Assembly (NCBI GenBank): GCA_031260725.1 | Contig: JAISKZ010000035.1 | Location: 1-36,407, forward strand | Direction: 5' to 3' | Source of the DNA: Desulfovibrio sp. | GTDB lineage: Bacteria > Desulfobacterota > Desulfovibrionia > Desulfovibrionales > Desulfovibrionaceae | Length of the DNA: 36,407 nt | Shown: piece after piece, positions 1-8,073 of the stretch | How positions within the stretch are numbered: the first letter of the stretch is position 1 | Layout: the number at the start of each line of letters is the position of its first letter | The notes under the pieces: generated by a model | Database searches by the model: none | Told to the model about the DNA's origin: nothing | Seen by the model: only the letters and a program-made list of their open reading frames with translations | Position numbers and translations under genes: made by a program

Positions 1-1859
1 GTATCAACAGCACTTACGATAAACTCGTTATCTCCGCCCCAGTTGAATTGATTTGCTGTAACATTCATTGTGAAGGTTTTACCATTGTTTTGATTCACAT
101 AAATCGGATCATACAATGACACTGTACCCGCACCAGAAATGTTCAGAACTGCGTCAACTGCGCTATTTCCATCAATTGCCGGTTTGAAAGAAATCGCGTT
201 ATACCGTTCTCCAGAAGGATCTGTAATCTTGTTATTCCGGAAAATAGTTTCTTTACCAGCAGTTGCAACTATGTTTAATGTGCCGGCATTACTGCTAGTA
301 TCCATAGTTACAGCGCCACCATGCACTACTATTCCGATTGCTGTTGCAGTATTATCTGTAAATTGACTATCAGAAATCGACAAGTCATTTGTAGAAAATA
401 CTACACCAGCGCGAATAAAACTTTCGGCTGTAATTACATTATCAGCAAATTTGCTGTTGCTGATATTACCAAATGAACCACCACGATTAATACCAATTAT
501 ACCGCCACCAAAAAAATTCTTAGTAGTGATAGTATTATTGGTGAAGGTAACGTTATTAACATCACCTATAGTGGCGTTATCACCATCAGTTCCAAGGATA
601 CCACCACCCCAAATATTATTAGCAGTAATAGTGTTATCAGTAAATTTGCTATCACTGATATCGCCGATAGTGCCGCCGCTATAAGCTCCAAGGATACCAC
701 CACCACCAGCCTTGTTGGCAGTTATTACATTGTTGTCAAATATAGTGTCGGTAATATTGCCTATGACAGCATGATTAACGACTCCTAATACTCCGCCACC
801 AGCAATGTAATCACTAACAATTACTTTGTTATTAGCGAAAGTTAACTTTTCAAGATTACCCAGATTAGTCGTGCCATAACCACCAAGTACTCCACCACCA
901 TGAATAATATTAGTGGTTATTTCGTTATTGCTGTATGGATTGGGAGGATCAGGATCGCCAGGGCCATCACTCTTTCCAATAACTTCAGCAACCAAGTCCT
1001 TATCAGACTGCAAGAAGTTCACAGTAGCTTCAAGGAGAGAACCATGCTTTATTACTTGTGTTGTGGCTTCACCGGCAAAAACACCAAGCAAATCAGTGCT
1101 GCCGTTAATCAGGTAGAACTTGTCGCCGGCCTTAAGCGGAGTAAGATCGCCAGGACGTGCCAATGCGGCGGTACTTCTACCAATATCAATCTTATCTGAC
1201 GTAATACGCAACATCGGGTCAACAATATTGTTGATTCCGTCCAAGTCGAATATCAAGTTACCATTTAACGTAACTGCATTTGCAACAATACTTGTATTGC
1301 GGTGTACAGTTAAGGTAGCGCCACTACTCAGATTAAAGCTGTGATTCAACGCAGTTAACTTAAATCCATCTAACAGCGTAGTATTGCTACCAGATCTTAA
1401 ATTGACAGCGTTATTTGCAGCAACTCCACCAACGATAAACTCGTTATCTCCGCTCCAGTTGAATTGACCAGGACCAGAAACATTCATTGTGAAGGTTTTA
1501 CCATTGTTCTGTTTCGCATAAACAGGATCTAACAATGATACTGTGCCTCTATAATCTGTAGTAGAAATGTTCAGAACTGCATTAACTACACTATTTACAC
1601 CAGTTATCGGTTGGAAAGAAATCGAATTATACCGTTCTCTAGAAGGGTCTGTAATCGTGTTATTTTGTAAAATGGTTTCTCTAGTGTTAATTGCAACTAT
1701 GTTTAACGTACCGGCATTACTGCTAGTATCCATAGTGACTGTGCCAGATACAGTACCACTAATAGTTAGACCATCTGCTTTAGTTAAAATTGGCCAAATT
1801 ACAAACAAACCCATAGCCAAAAAAACCATCAATAATTTACATCTTGTCTTTCTTTCCAT
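1..1859 (-). CDS. Autotransporter / Pmp-like adhesin, 5' part only (runs off left edge)
   Basis: An open frame of 619 codons starts at ATG 1859-1857 and has no stop before the window edge, so the gene is partial. An AGGAGG ribosome site lies at 1875-1870. Residues 1-28 form a signal peptide: basic start, hydrophobic core, likely cleavage after TKA. Residues 41-143 form a module that recurs at 517-615. A DGPGDPDPPNPY linker lies near residue 300. After it come six units of about 32 residues (near 901-395) with GGG[VI][LI]G and F-x-x-N motifs, for example FTDN and FANN. These resemble the GG-A-I/FxxN repeats of chlamydial Pmp proteins and other right-handed beta-helix passenger domains. The barrel would lie outside the window. 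Codons are AT-rich, unlike the GC-rich neighbours, which suggests transfer or different selection. Exact ligand and family are unknown. Confidence 0.85.
   Translation of the reverse strand, partial: MERKTRCKLLMVFLAMGLFVIWPILTKADGLTISGTVSGTVTMDTSSNAGTLNIVAINTRETILQNNTITDPSRERYNSISFQPITGVNSVVNAVLNISTTDYRGTVSLLDPVYAKQNNGKTFTMNVSGPGQFNWSGDNEFIVGGVAANNAVNLRSGSNTTLLDGFKLTALNHSFNLSSGATLTVHRNTSIVANAVTLNGNLIFDLDGINNIVDPMLRITSDKIDIGRSTAALARPGDLTPLKAGDKFYLINGSTDLLGVFAGEATTQVIKHGSLLEATVNFLQSDKDLVAEVIGKSDGPGDPDPPNPYSNNEITTNIIHGGGVLGGYGTTNLGNLEKLTFANNKVIVSDYIAGGGVLGVVNHAVIGNITDTIFDNNVITANKAGGGGILGAYSGGTIGDISDSKFTDNTITANNIWGGGILGTDGDNATIGDVNNVTFTNNTITTKNFFGGGIIGINRGGSFGNISNSKFADNVITAESFIRAGVVFSTNDLSISDSQFTDNTATAIGIVVHGGAVTMDTSSNAGTLNIVATAGKETIFRNNKITDPSGERYNAISFKPAIDGNSAVDAVLNISGAGTVSLYDPIYVNQNNGKTFTMNVTANQFNWGGDNEFIVSAVD
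15..311 (-). repeat. Adhesin module, copy 2 (residues 517-615)
   Basis: This is the second copy of the roughly 100-residue module. It is four residues shorter than copy 1 because of small gaps before the GTVSL block and in the segment before QFNW. The nucleotide match to copy 1 is strong enough that recombination between them could delete or amplify the intervening repeats. Confidence 0.9.
395..904 (-). repeat. Tandem beta-helix repeats of about 32 residues in the adhesin
   Basis: Six units follow each other with a period of 96-99 bp. Each has a glycine-rich turn (GGGVLG, GGGILG, GGGIIG), an [IL]G[DN][IV] strand, an F-x-x-N motif and an [NT]xIT strand. The last unit has lost the glycine turn. 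The pattern fits one turn of a right-handed beta-helix per unit. Confidence 0.8.
1431..1739 (-). repeat. Adhesin module, copy 1 (residues 41-143)
   Basis: This copy encodes VTMDTSSNAGTLNIVA, then an NN-x-ITDPS-x-ERYN core, then a QNNGKTFTMNV...QFNW-x-GDNEFIV end. The same blocks recur in order in copy 2 at 15-311, and long stretches of DNA are nearly identical between the two. Confidence 0.9.
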
Positions 1860-1892
1860 TATTTTCTTTCCTCCTGTTTTATATAAGAAAAC

Positions 1893-1920
1893 TAAATAAT
1901 GACGTGATTGTCATTATTTA
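1893..1920. promoter_or_regulatory. Perfect 11-bp inverted repeat upstream of the adhesin, possible operator
   Basis: The arms TAAATAATGAC and GTCATTATTTA (1893-1903 and 1910-1920) are perfect complements with a 6-nt spacer. On the minus strand a weak promoter overlaps it: TTGTAA at 1923-1918, then 16 nt, then CATTAT at 1901-1896. The palindrome would cover the spacer and -10, a usual place for a repressor. A hairpin in the mRNA leader is the alternative. Confidence 0.45.
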
Positions 1921-1984
1921 CAAATAATTATTCCTATATGAAAATCAGAAAAATAAAAAATAATTTCCCCTTTTTAGGAGAAGT

Positions 1985-2008
1985 CCCGCGGTTTTATCCC
2001 GCCGCGGG
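1985..2008 (-). terminator. GC-rich hairpin after the autotransporter remnant, possible terminator
   Basis: CCCGCGG (1985-1991) pairs with CCGCGGG (2002-2008). Read on the minus strand it lies about 20 nt beyond the stop codon of the autotransporter remnant. No clean T-run follows, so termination would be weak; the position is the main support. Confidence 0.4.
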
Positions 2009-2026
2009 TCGGGAGTTATATGTTTT

Positions 2027-2083
2027 TTAGAATTCAAACCCTATGCGTAAGTTACCAGCTACACCAAGATCGATAATCCACTT
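2027..2083 (-). pseudogene. 3' remnant of an autotransporter beta-barrel
   Basis: The minus-strand frame reads KWIIDLGVAGNLRIGFEF followed by TAA (2029-2027). A final amphipathic strand ending in Phe, with the L-G-x-x-G-N-L-R-x-G-F pattern, is the usual C-terminus of autotransporter barrels, which the BAM machinery recognises. An in-frame TAA at 2086-2084 cuts the frame, and no barrel coding continues upstream. It is therefore the tail of a lost gene. It lies just upstream of the intact adhesin on the same strand, so adhesin genes probably stood in tandem here. Confidence 0.7.
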
Positions 2084-2117
2084 TTATTGGACTTAAAATT
2101 GATGGAATGCTCCCTAG

Positions 2118-2225
2118 ATCGCTTATTGTCAAGGTGTTATTCTGGACGGTGCGGAATCTGCGTTGCGCAAACAGGCGCGGTCTGAAACAATATGCTTCGA
2201 CACAGTGGCAGGTATTGGTGGATGA
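2118..2225 (+). pseudogene. 3' remnant of an unidentified gene upstream of cobS
   Basis: After an in-frame TAG at 2115-2117 the frame stays open for 35 codons, with a stretch reading GVILDGAESALRKQARSE, and ends at TGA 2223-2225. The stop overlaps the cobS start as TGATG, the usual form of translational coupling, which argues that this is a real gene end and not chance. I do not recognise the family. The 5' part is missing; the break lies at about 2084-2117, where the autotransporter remnant also ends. Confidence 0.4.
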
Positions 2226-3004
2226 TGGGCAGAACAACAGCAATGACAGCTTTTCTGGACGCACTCGCTTTTTTAACACGTCTTGCGCCGGCGCGGCCTT
2301 GCTCCCCGGCGGCTTTGACGCGTTGTGTGCCCTGGTTTGCGCCGGTCGGACTTGTGCTGGGCTGCCTGTGCACAGCCGCGGCATCTTCCGGGCTTGCCTT
2401 TCTTGTCACACTGCCCGCGTATGCAGCGGCACAGTCGTGCGGTCTTTTTTTGACAGCCCTTTTATGGCTTGCCCTGGAGCTTTGGATCACACGCGGCCTG
2501 CACTGGGACGGCCTTGCCGACCTGGGCGACGCCGTCGGCGCTGGCGGAGGGCGGTTTTGGGAAATTCTGCGCGACAGCCGCATCGGGGCCTTCGGCGCGT
2601 TAAGCCTGCTCGTTATCTTTTGCGGCCAATGGGCAGCTCTTGCCTGGCATCTTGGGGCGCTGCACCGGTTTGAACTTGTGCTGGCGCCCGTCTGGGGCCG
2701 TGCCTGCGCTGTCTGGCTTGCCGCGTCCGCGCCTGCGCGCGCGCCGGATTCTTTAGGCGGCCTCGTACAGGCCGGGGCAAGTCCCGCGCTTGCACGCCTA
2801 CACGGTCTTGCCGCCCTGCTGCTCGCGGGCCTTTTGTGCGCGCGCGGCCTCGGCTTTTACCAATCGCTTGTTCTGCTGATCGGCCAATATACCCTCACCC
2901 GCACGCTCTCAGCAGCGGCATGGCGTCAAGGCGGTCTTTCCGGCGATTTTCTGGGCGCTTCCATAGAACTTGGGCAGTTGTGGTTTCTGCTGGCGACGCT
3001 CTAG
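2225..3004 (+). CDS. cobS: Adenosylcobinamide-GDP ribazoletransferase (cobalamin synthase)
   Basis: CobS joins adenosylcobinamide-GDP to alpha-ribazole (or its phosphate) in the last steps of vitamin B12 synthesis and is an inner-membrane protein. The 259-residue product has the family motif HWDGLADLGDAVG at about 93-105 and RDSRIGAFGAL at about 116-126, among several hydrophobic helices. Length is normal. The start at 2225 is chosen because it overlaps the preceding TGA as TGATG; ATG 2243 (MTAFLDAL) is a possible alternative, and neither has a clear Shine-Dalgarno. No other cob gene is nearby, and the gene just upstream is broken, so this copy may be cut off from its former operon and promoter. 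The reading frame itself is intact. Confidence 0.9.
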   Translation: MGRTTAMTAFLDALAFLTRLAPARPCSPAALTRCVPWFAPVGLVLGCLCTAAASSGLAFLVTLPAYAAAQSCGLFLTALLWLALELWITRGLHWDGLADLGDAVGAGGGRFWEILRDSRIGAFGALSLLVIFCGQWAALAWHLGALHRFELVLAPVWGRACAVWLAASAPARAPDSLGGLVQAGASPALARLHGLAALLLAGLLCARGLGFYQSLVLLIGQYTLTRTLSAAAWRQGGLSGDFLGASIELGQLWFLLATL

Positions 3005-3112
3005 ATGTTGAGTCCCGATGAGTATCAGAATTGACAGAACGTCAAACTTCGCATACACGAAGCCGCACGAGCAACAGCGAAGAAATTCTCAGGGCAGCTC
3101 ATTCTCAAGGGG

Positions 3113-3388
3113 TTACAACAAGTTGAGGCAAGCTTTCAGAGAAGAGACGCCGCAGGAATGCACAAGACGTAAGGGAATGTTGCGTGCGCTGGCCAGTTGC
3201 ACCGCCTTGCGTTTTGCCTCATGGGACACCTTGTTGGTAAAAACGATCAACGCGTCAGGATAGCCGATTTTATCTGTAAGATTGCGTTCATTCCGGCTGA
3301 AGCACTTGAGAGTGTGCCCGTCCTGCTTTGCCGCCGCGATGTAGTCCTGCCTGAGCCTGTCCATGCCGCCGATAAGGATGAACGACAT
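3113..3388 (-). CDS. DUF2325 family protein
   Basis: The product is 91 residues: it begins MSFILIGGMDRL, has DALIVFTNKVSHEA in the middle and ends near HSCGVSSL. This matches the short DUF2325 proteins of Desulfovibrio as I know them; their function is not established. The layout (strand-GG-x-D near the start, a VxxTxxxSHxA segment, a late Cys) suggests a small Rossmann-like fold. ATG 3388 is chosen over an upstream start because a GGAGG site lies a few bases before it. The gene is alone, convergent with cobS and divergent from tRNA-Val. Confidence 0.75.
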   Translation of the reverse strand: MSFILIGGMDRLRQDYIAAAKQDGHTLKCFSRNERNLTDKIGYPDALIVFTNKVSHEAKRKAVQLASARNIPLRLVHSCGVSSLKACLNLL

Positions 3389-3515
3389 ATCGCCCTCCGT
3401 AAGGTTGTCGTTGAACAAAAAATGATGTGAAACCAAAGTTGTGAGGAAGCATATTGAAAATGAATTGCAAAGTCAATAGGCATGTGGCTGATTTTTTGCG
3501 GGCATATAAAAACAG

Positions 3516-3544
3516 TTGACGGCGCTTGCCGTTAAGGCTAGACA
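3516..3544 (+). promoter_or_regulatory. Candidate sigma-70 promoter for tRNA-Val
   Basis: TTGACG (3516-3521), a 17-nt spacer, then TAGACA (3539-3544). The -35 is close to consensus and the -10 is moderate. Transcription would start about 16 nt before the tRNA. Confidence 0.4.
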
Positions 3545-3566
3545 GAGCGTTACCTCTGAAAATTAC

Positions 3567-3643
3567 AGGAGCGTAGCTCAGGTGGCTAGAGCACTTCCTT
3601 GACATGGAAGGGGTCAGCAGTTCAAGTCTGCTCGTTCCTACCA
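3567..3643 (+). tRNA. tRNA-Val (anticodon GAC), CCA encoded
   Basis: The full cloverleaf can be drawn: acceptor AGGAGCG pairing with CGTTCCT (one G-U), D-stem GCTC/GAGC, anticodon stem CTTCC/GGAAG around loop TTGACAT, T-stem AGCAG/CTGCT around TTCAAGT, then A and an encoded CCA. The anticodon GAC reads GUC and GUU valine codons. It lies 71 nt before thrS. Confidence 0.96.
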
Positions 3644-3714
3644 TATTTGTTAACCAGAGCGAAGATTGGGAACAATTTTCGTTCTGGTTAACAAGTTTTG
3701 ATGAAGGAGTTTTG

Positions 3715-5658
3715 ATGGACGTCCGTGTGGAAGGACAGATGGTGGACGCCAGTGCGGGTGAATCTGTTGAAGCTGTTTTGCGCAAGGCGCTGAACGGCAA
3801 AAAATTCAGGGCGTCAGTGGCGGCGAGCGCCGTCTGCGATGAACAGACCACCATGCTTGATCTCAACGCGCCTGTGCCGGCCGGCTGCGCTGAACTCACG
3901 CCCGTCTATGCGGACTCGCGGGAGGGGCTCGGCCTTATCCGCCATTCAGCGGCGCATGTCATGGCCTGCGCCGTCAAAAAGCTTTTCCCGGAGGCAAAGG
4001 TCACTATCGGTCCGGCCATTGAAAACGGTTTTTATTATGACTTCGATGTTCCCCGCCCTTTCTCTGTTGAAGATTTCCCCGCTATTGAAGAGGAAATGCG
4101 CAAAATTACAGCCGCGCATCTGCCTTTTTCCCGCGAAACACTGTCACGGGAAGCGGCGCTTCAGCATTTCCGCGCCGCGAAAGAAAATTATAAGACAGAA
4201 ATTATTGAAGGCATTGATACGGACACGGTTTCCCTATACTCCTGCGGTGATTTTACCGACCTGTGCCGCGGCCCGCACATTCCGCACACAGGCTTTGCCT
4301 CGGCGGTCAAGCTCATCTCAGTGGCAGGAGCCTACTGGCGCGGCGACGAAAAGAACAAAATACTTTCCCGCATTTACGGAACAGCCTTTGCGGATGAAAA
4401 AGCCCTTGCCGCCTGTCTGAAGCAGCAGGAAGAGGCCAAGCGCCGCGACCACCGCAAGCTGGGGCGGGAGCTGAAGCTCTTTGCTTTTAAAGACGCCGCT
4501 CCGGGCATGGTGTTCTGGTTGCCCAAAGGCATGCTTGTCCGCTCCATTCTGGAAGATTTCTGGCGCAAGGAGCACCTGAAACGGAACTACGACATGGTGC
4601 AGGGCCCGCAGCTTCTGCGTGTGGAAACCTGGCAGAAATCAGGCCACTACGACCATTATCGTGAAAACATGTATTTCACCGGCATTGAGGAAGACGCCTA
4701 CGGCATCAAACCCATGAACTGCATAGCGCACATGCTGATCTATAAAAACGATCTGCGCAGTTACCGGGATTTGCCGCAACGCTACTTTGAACTGGGCGTC
4801 GTGCACCGCCAGGAAAAAAGCGGCGTGCTGCACGGGCTGTTGCGCGTGCGCCAGTTCACGCAGGACGACGCCCATATTCTTTGCGCGCCGGAACAGCTTG
4901 AGGGCGAAATCCTGTCTGTCATCCATCTGATACGGAACCTGATGGGGCTTTTCGGATTCAACTTCAAAGTGGCTGTCTCCACAAGGCCGCAAAGCAGCAT
5001 CGGCACGGACGAAGCATGGGAAATGGCTACCCGCGCGCTGGAACAGGCTGTGAGAAAAGCCGGCTTGCCTTATGAAATAAATGCGGGGGACGGAGCCTTC
5101 TACGGCCCTAAAATAGATGTGCGCCTGCTTGACTGCATCGGGCGCGAATGGCAATGCTCCACCATTCAGGTGGATTTCACGCTGCCGGAACGTTTTGACC
5201 TGACCTACACCGCCGGGGACGGCGCGCGCCGGCGCCCGGTTATGGTGCACCGGGCCATCATGGGTTCGCTTGAACGTTTTATCGGCATTTTGATTGAACA
5301 TTACGCCGGCGCCCTGCCGACATGGCTTGCCCCTGAGCAGGCCAGATTGCTCACAGTCACGGAAGCGGGCGACACGGCGGCACTGCGCATGCGCGACGAA
5401 CTTCTGGCGCTGGGCGTCAGAGCCGCGATCGACACGCGCAATGAAAAACTTGGCTTTAAAATACGGGAAGCCCAGATGGCCAAAACGCCGTTTATGCTGG
5501 TGGTGGGAGAAAAGGAAGTACAGGCGGGCGGCGTCAACGTGCGCCTGCGCAATGGGGACAATCAGGGGTTCAAGACCGTTGGGGAAGTGGCCGCATTAAT
5601 ACGGGCTGACGCGGAAGAGCCTTTCAAACAAGGAGGGATGCGCTATAGCTTCGCCTAA
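3715..5658 (+). CDS. thrS: Threonyl-tRNA synthetase
   Basis: ThrRS charges tRNA-Thr and edits mischarged Ser-tRNA. The 647-residue protein is close to the E. coli length of 642. It has an N-terminal TGS domain, an editing domain with HSAAH (His77, His81) and CRGPH, the class II core with motif 2 around VHRQEKSG and motif 3 around [11 protein letters not shown], and a C-terminal anticodon-binding domain. The three zinc ligands are in place: Cys336, His387 and His512, equivalent to 334, 385 and 511 in E. coli. ATG 3715 follows AAGGAG and gives the standard N-terminus; the frame is open further upstream through the tRNA but that is not coding. It heads the translation operon and overlaps infC. 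Confidence 0.97.
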   Translation: MDVRVEGQMVDASAGESVEAVLRKALNGKKFRASVAASAVCDEQTTMLDLNAPVPAGCAELTPVYADSREGLGLIRHSAAHVMACAVKKLFPEAKVTIGPAIENGFYYDFDVPRPFSVEDFPAIEEEMRKITAAHLPFSRETLSREAALQHFRAAKENYKTEIIEGIDTDTVSLYSCGDFTDLCRGPHIPHTGFASAVKLISVAGAYWRGDEKNKILSRIYGTAFADEKALAACLKQQEEAKRRDHRKLGRELKLFAFKDAAPGMVFWLPKGMLVRSILEDFWRKEHLKRNYDMVQGPQLLRVETWQKSGHYDHYRENMYFTGIEEDAYGIKPMNCIAHMLIYKNDLRSYRDLPQRYFELGVVHRQEKSGVLHGLLRVRQFTQDDAHILCAPEQLEGEILSVIHLIRNLMGLFGFNFKVAVSTRPQSSIGTDEAWEMATRALEQAVRKAGLPYEINAGDGAFYGPKIDVRLLDCIGREWQCSTIQVDFTLPERFDLTYTAGDGARRRPVMVHRAIMGSLERFIGILIEHYAGALPTWLAPEQARLLTVTEAGDTAALRMRDELLALGVRAAIDTRNEKLGFKIREAQMAKTPFMLVVGEKEVQAGGVNVRLRNGDNQGFKTVGEVAALIRADAEEPFKQGGMRYSFA

Positions 5659-6190
5659 TCTAAGACAACGACGCGACCTGCCGCAGGACAGCGTGCGCCG
5701 CAATGAACTGATACGAGCGCGCGAAGTACGCGTGATCGGCCTTGACGGGGATCAACTCGGGATTTTGCAGCGCGGCGACGCCATCACCCTGGCAAAAGAG
5801 GCGGGCATGGACCTCGTAGAGGTGGCCTCAACAACGGAGCCGCCTGTCTGTCGTATTATGGACTACGGCAAGTTCAAATACGAACAGCAGAAAAAGAAGC
5901 AGGAAGCCAGAAAAAAACAGGCCGTGGTGCAGATCAAGGAAATCAAGGTGCGCCCGAAGACGGACGACCACGATTATGACACCAAGCTGCGCCATATACG
6001 CCGTTTTCTTGAAGACGGCGACCGATGCAAGGTATCGGTATTTTTTCGCGGACGCGAAATTGTGCACAAGGATCGCGGCCTGATTATTCTTGAACGCGTC
6101 GTACGGGATCTCGCGGATGTAGCAAAGGTGGATCAGGAGCCGCACGCGGAAGGCCGTATGCTGCAAATGCTTCTGGTGCCCAAAAAATAG
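5645..6190 (+). CDS. infC: Translation initiation factor IF-3, apparent AUA start
   Basis: IF-3 binds the 30S subunit and rejects wrong start codons and initiator tRNAs. The frame is open from ATA 5645 and reads [20 protein letters not shown] before the conserved [13 protein letters not shown] block. AAGGAGG lies at 5630-5636, eight bases before the ATA. This start gives 181 residues, against 180 in E. coli. GTG 5693 would give 165 residues with no ribosome site. infC commonly starts with a rare codon (AUU in E. coli) because IF-3 represses its own synthesis by discriminating against it. The gene overlaps the end of thrS by 14 bp. The N-terminal domain, linker and C-terminal [10 protein letters not shown] segment are all present. 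Confidence 0.9.
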   Translation: MASPNLRQRRDLPQDSVRRNELIRAREVRVIGLDGDQLGILQRGDAITLAKEAGMDLVEVASTTEPPVCRIMDYGKFKYEQQKKKQEARKKQAVVQIKEIKVRPKTDDHDYDTKLRHIRRFLEDGDRCKVSVFFRGREIVHKDRGLIILERVVRDLADVAKVDQEPHAEGRMLQMLLVPKK

Positions 6191-6336
6191 AAATGCAGTG
6201 CCCGCTATAAGGCCGCGGCGGGGTATGAAAATTCATTTCTTGCGCCGCACGACATTTTAGGGCATCATATCCCTCCCTTTCTGAGATTTGAACACAGAAC
6301 GCAGTTGTTTCTATCCTGTTTTTCAAGGAGGCTGTC
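6191..6336. other. infC-rpmI leader, possible L20 control region
   Basis: This 146-bp gap separates infC from rpmI. It holds short GC-rich inverted repeats (CCCGC at about 6200 with GCGGG at about 6219, and ATGAA/TTCAT at about 6226-6237) and ends in AAGGAGG. In other bacteria L20 binds the rpmI leader and represses rpmI-rplT. I cannot show the L20 site by eye here. Confidence 0.3.
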
Positions 6337-6534
6337 ATGCCAAAAATCAAAACAAGGCGCGCCGCGGCCAAGCGTTTTCAACTGACCGGCAGCGGCAAAT
6401 TCAAACGCCGCCGTCAGAATCTGCGCCATATACTGACAAAAAAGGCCGCAGGCCGCAAAATGCGCCTCAGTCAGGCCACACTGGTGGACGCCGCCAATGA
6501 AAAGGCCGTGCGGCGCATGCTGCCGAACGGCTGA
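6337..6534 (+). CDS. rpmI: 50S ribosomal protein L35
   Basis: The 65-residue basic protein begins [20 protein letters not shown] and contains [16 protein letters not shown], the standard L35 sequence. A strong CAAGGAGG site precedes ATG 6337. It lies between infC and rplT, the order conserved across bacteria. Confidence 0.97.
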   Translation: MPKIKTRRAAAKRFQLTGSGKFKRRRQNLRHILTKKAAGRKMRLSQATLVDAANEKAVRRMLPNG

Positions 6535-6594
6535 TCACGACACACCACCCGACGGGCTTTCCTCCGCCTTGTCGGGCACAAGGAGGATACGCGT

Positions 6595-6948
6595 ATGCGT
6601 GTAAAGAGAGGTCTTGCCGGACACCGACGGCATAAGAAATATCTGAGCGCCGCCAAGGGATTTCGCGGAGGGCGCAGTCGTTTGTACCGCACTGCCCGTG
6701 AGGCTGTGGAACGTTCGTTGCAGTACGCCTTTGTGGGTCGCAAGCGCCGTAAGCGCGATTTCCGCGCGCTCTGGATTCTGCGCATCAACGCCGGCTCGCG
6801 TTTAAGCGGTCTTTCCTACAGCCGCTTCATGCACGGCCTGAAACTGGCGGGCATTGCCCTGAACCGCAAAATTCTGGCGGATATGGCCGTGTACCACAAA
6901 GATGATTTCGCGAGTGTGACCGAACTCGCAAAAGCCGCATTGCGATAA
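6595..6948 (+). CDS. rplT: 50S ribosomal protein L20
   Basis: The 117-residue protein begins [20 protein letters not shown] and has [13 protein letters not shown] and the [14 protein letters not shown] block typical of L20, which binds 23S rRNA early in 50S assembly. AAGGAGG precedes the ATG. The 60-bp gap from rpmI holds an inverted repeat, CCCGAC with GTCGGG. Confidence 0.97.
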   Translation: MRVKRGLAGHRRHKKYLSAAKGFRGGRSRLYRTAREAVERSLQYAFVGRKRRKRDFRALWILRINAGSRLSGLSYSRFMHGLKLAGIALNRKILADMAVYHKDDFASVTELAKAALR

Positions 6949-6987
6949 CGCGCTCTGAGTTTTTCTCTGTCCTTTGCAGACTCAAGA

Positions 6988-7012
6988 CGGCGCGGCGGGC
7001 GTAACCGCGCCG
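6988..7012 (+). terminator. GC-rich stem-loop before pheS
   Basis: CGGCGCGG (6988-6995) pairs with CCGCGCCG (7005-7012) around a 9-nt loop, 26 nt before the pheS start. It could be a weak terminator or attenuator between rplT and pheS. The downstream bases are not a T-run and no convincing Phe leader peptide has a start codon. Confidence 0.35.
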
Positions 7013-7037
7013 CCCGTGTTCTTGTTGAAGGAAACCC

Positions 7038-8072
7038 ATGGATCTCGTAACAGCACTGGAAAATCTGCTCGTCGAACTGGAAGCGGGCCTTCAAAAAGCT
7101 TTTTCGCCGGAAGATATGGAGGCGCTTCGTGTGGATGTGCTGGGCCGCAAGGGACGTCTTGCGCAGATCATGTCCCGGCTGCCCTCTCTTGCTCCCGCAG
7201 ACAGACCCGCCGTCGGTCAGGCCGCCAACAGCGTCAAGGAGCGCTGCAACGCATTGTTTAAAGCGCGCAGGAGGGCGCTTCTGCTCCAGAGCGAAGCCGT
7301 CGCCCTGCAGCGTTTTGATCCTTCCCTGCCGGGGCGCGCGCCGTGGCGCGGCTCACTGCATCCCACCACCCTGGTGACAGAGGAGGTATGCGGCATTTTT
7401 ACAGAGATGGGTTTTGAGGTGGCTTCCGGACCGGAAGTGGAAAACGACTACTATAACTTTGAAGCCCTGAACATGCCGCCCGACCACCCGGCAAGGGACA
7501 TGCAGGACACGCTCTATATTTCGGACAAGGTGCTGCTGCGCACGCACACCTCGCCCGTGCAGGTTCGCTCCATGCTCACCCGCACGCCGCCGCTTGCCGT
7601 TATTGTGCCGGGCAAGGTGTACCGGCGCGATTCTGATTTGACCCATACCCCCATGTTTCACCAGATTGAGGGCTTGATGGTGGGCGAAAGCGTCACCATG
7701 GCGCATTTGCGCGGCACGCTGACGGCCTTTGTGCGCGGCGTGTTCGGGGCTGGCACTGAAGTGCGCTTCCGTCCGAGTTTCTTCCCCTTTACCGAACCCT
7801 CGGCAGAGGTGGATATTTCCTGCTGCATGTGCGGCGGCAGGGGCGATCACAAAGACGAACCCTGCCGCGTCTGCAAGGGCACGGGATGGGTGGAAATACT
7901 GGGCTGCGGCATGATTGATCCGGAGGTTTTTGCCGCAGTGAAGTATTCTGACGCCGTGAGCGGCTTTGCCTTCGGACTGGGTGTGGAGCGTGTGGCCATG
8001 CTCAAGTATGGCATCGGCGACCTGCGCATGTTTTTTGAAAACGACGCGCGTTTTTTACGACAATTTGCCTGA
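7038..8072 (+). CDS. pheS: Phenylalanyl-tRNA synthetase alpha subunit
   Basis: PheS forms the catalytic part of the (alpha-beta)2 PheRS. The 344-residue protein has an N-terminal coiled-coil region (about 1-80), class II motif 2 around [18 protein letters not shown], and motif 3 at [17 protein letters not shown] near the end. The CMCGG...[17 protein letters not shown] segment is the cysteine-rich insert seen in many bacterial PheS proteins. AAGGAAA precedes ATG 7038. Length is normal. It stands after rplT as in many genomes, with a small gene inserted before pheT. Confidence 0.97.
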   Translation: MDLVTALENLLVELEAGLQKAFSPEDMEALRVDVLGRKGRLAQIMSRLPSLAPADRPAVGQAANSVKERCNALFKARRRALLLQSEAVALQRFDPSLPGRAPWRGSLHPTTLVTEEVCGIFTEMGFEVASGPEVENDYYNFEALNMPPDHPARDMQDTLYISDKVLLRTHTSPVQVRSMLTRTPPLAVIVPGKVYRRDSDLTHTPMFHQIEGLMVGESVTMAHLRGTLTAFVRGVFGAGTEVRFRPSFFPFTEPSAEVDISCCMCGGRGDHKDEPCRVCKGTGWVEILGCGMIDPEVFAAVKYSDAVSGFAFGLGVERVAMLKYGIGDLRMFFENDARFLRQFA

Positions 8073-8073
8073 G

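Noticed and set aside
395..904. Regular 96-99 bp periodic repeats as a CRISPR array
   Set aside because: The units differ from each other, lie inside an open reading frame and encode a beta-helix pattern; there are no identical short repeats with unique spacers.
3018..3263. Plus-strand frame of 81 codons after cobS
   Set aside because: Most of it is antisense to the well-supported DUF2325 gene, it has no ribosome site and no recognisable domain.
3604..3714. N-terminal extension of ThrRS running into the tRNA-Val gene
   Set aside because: The extension covers the tRNA itself; ATG 3715 has its own AAGGAG and gives the standard N-terminus.
6960..7004. Phe leader peptide for pheS attenuation
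   Set aside because: The frame carrying TTT TTC has no ATG, GTG or TTG between an upstream TGA and the Phe codons.
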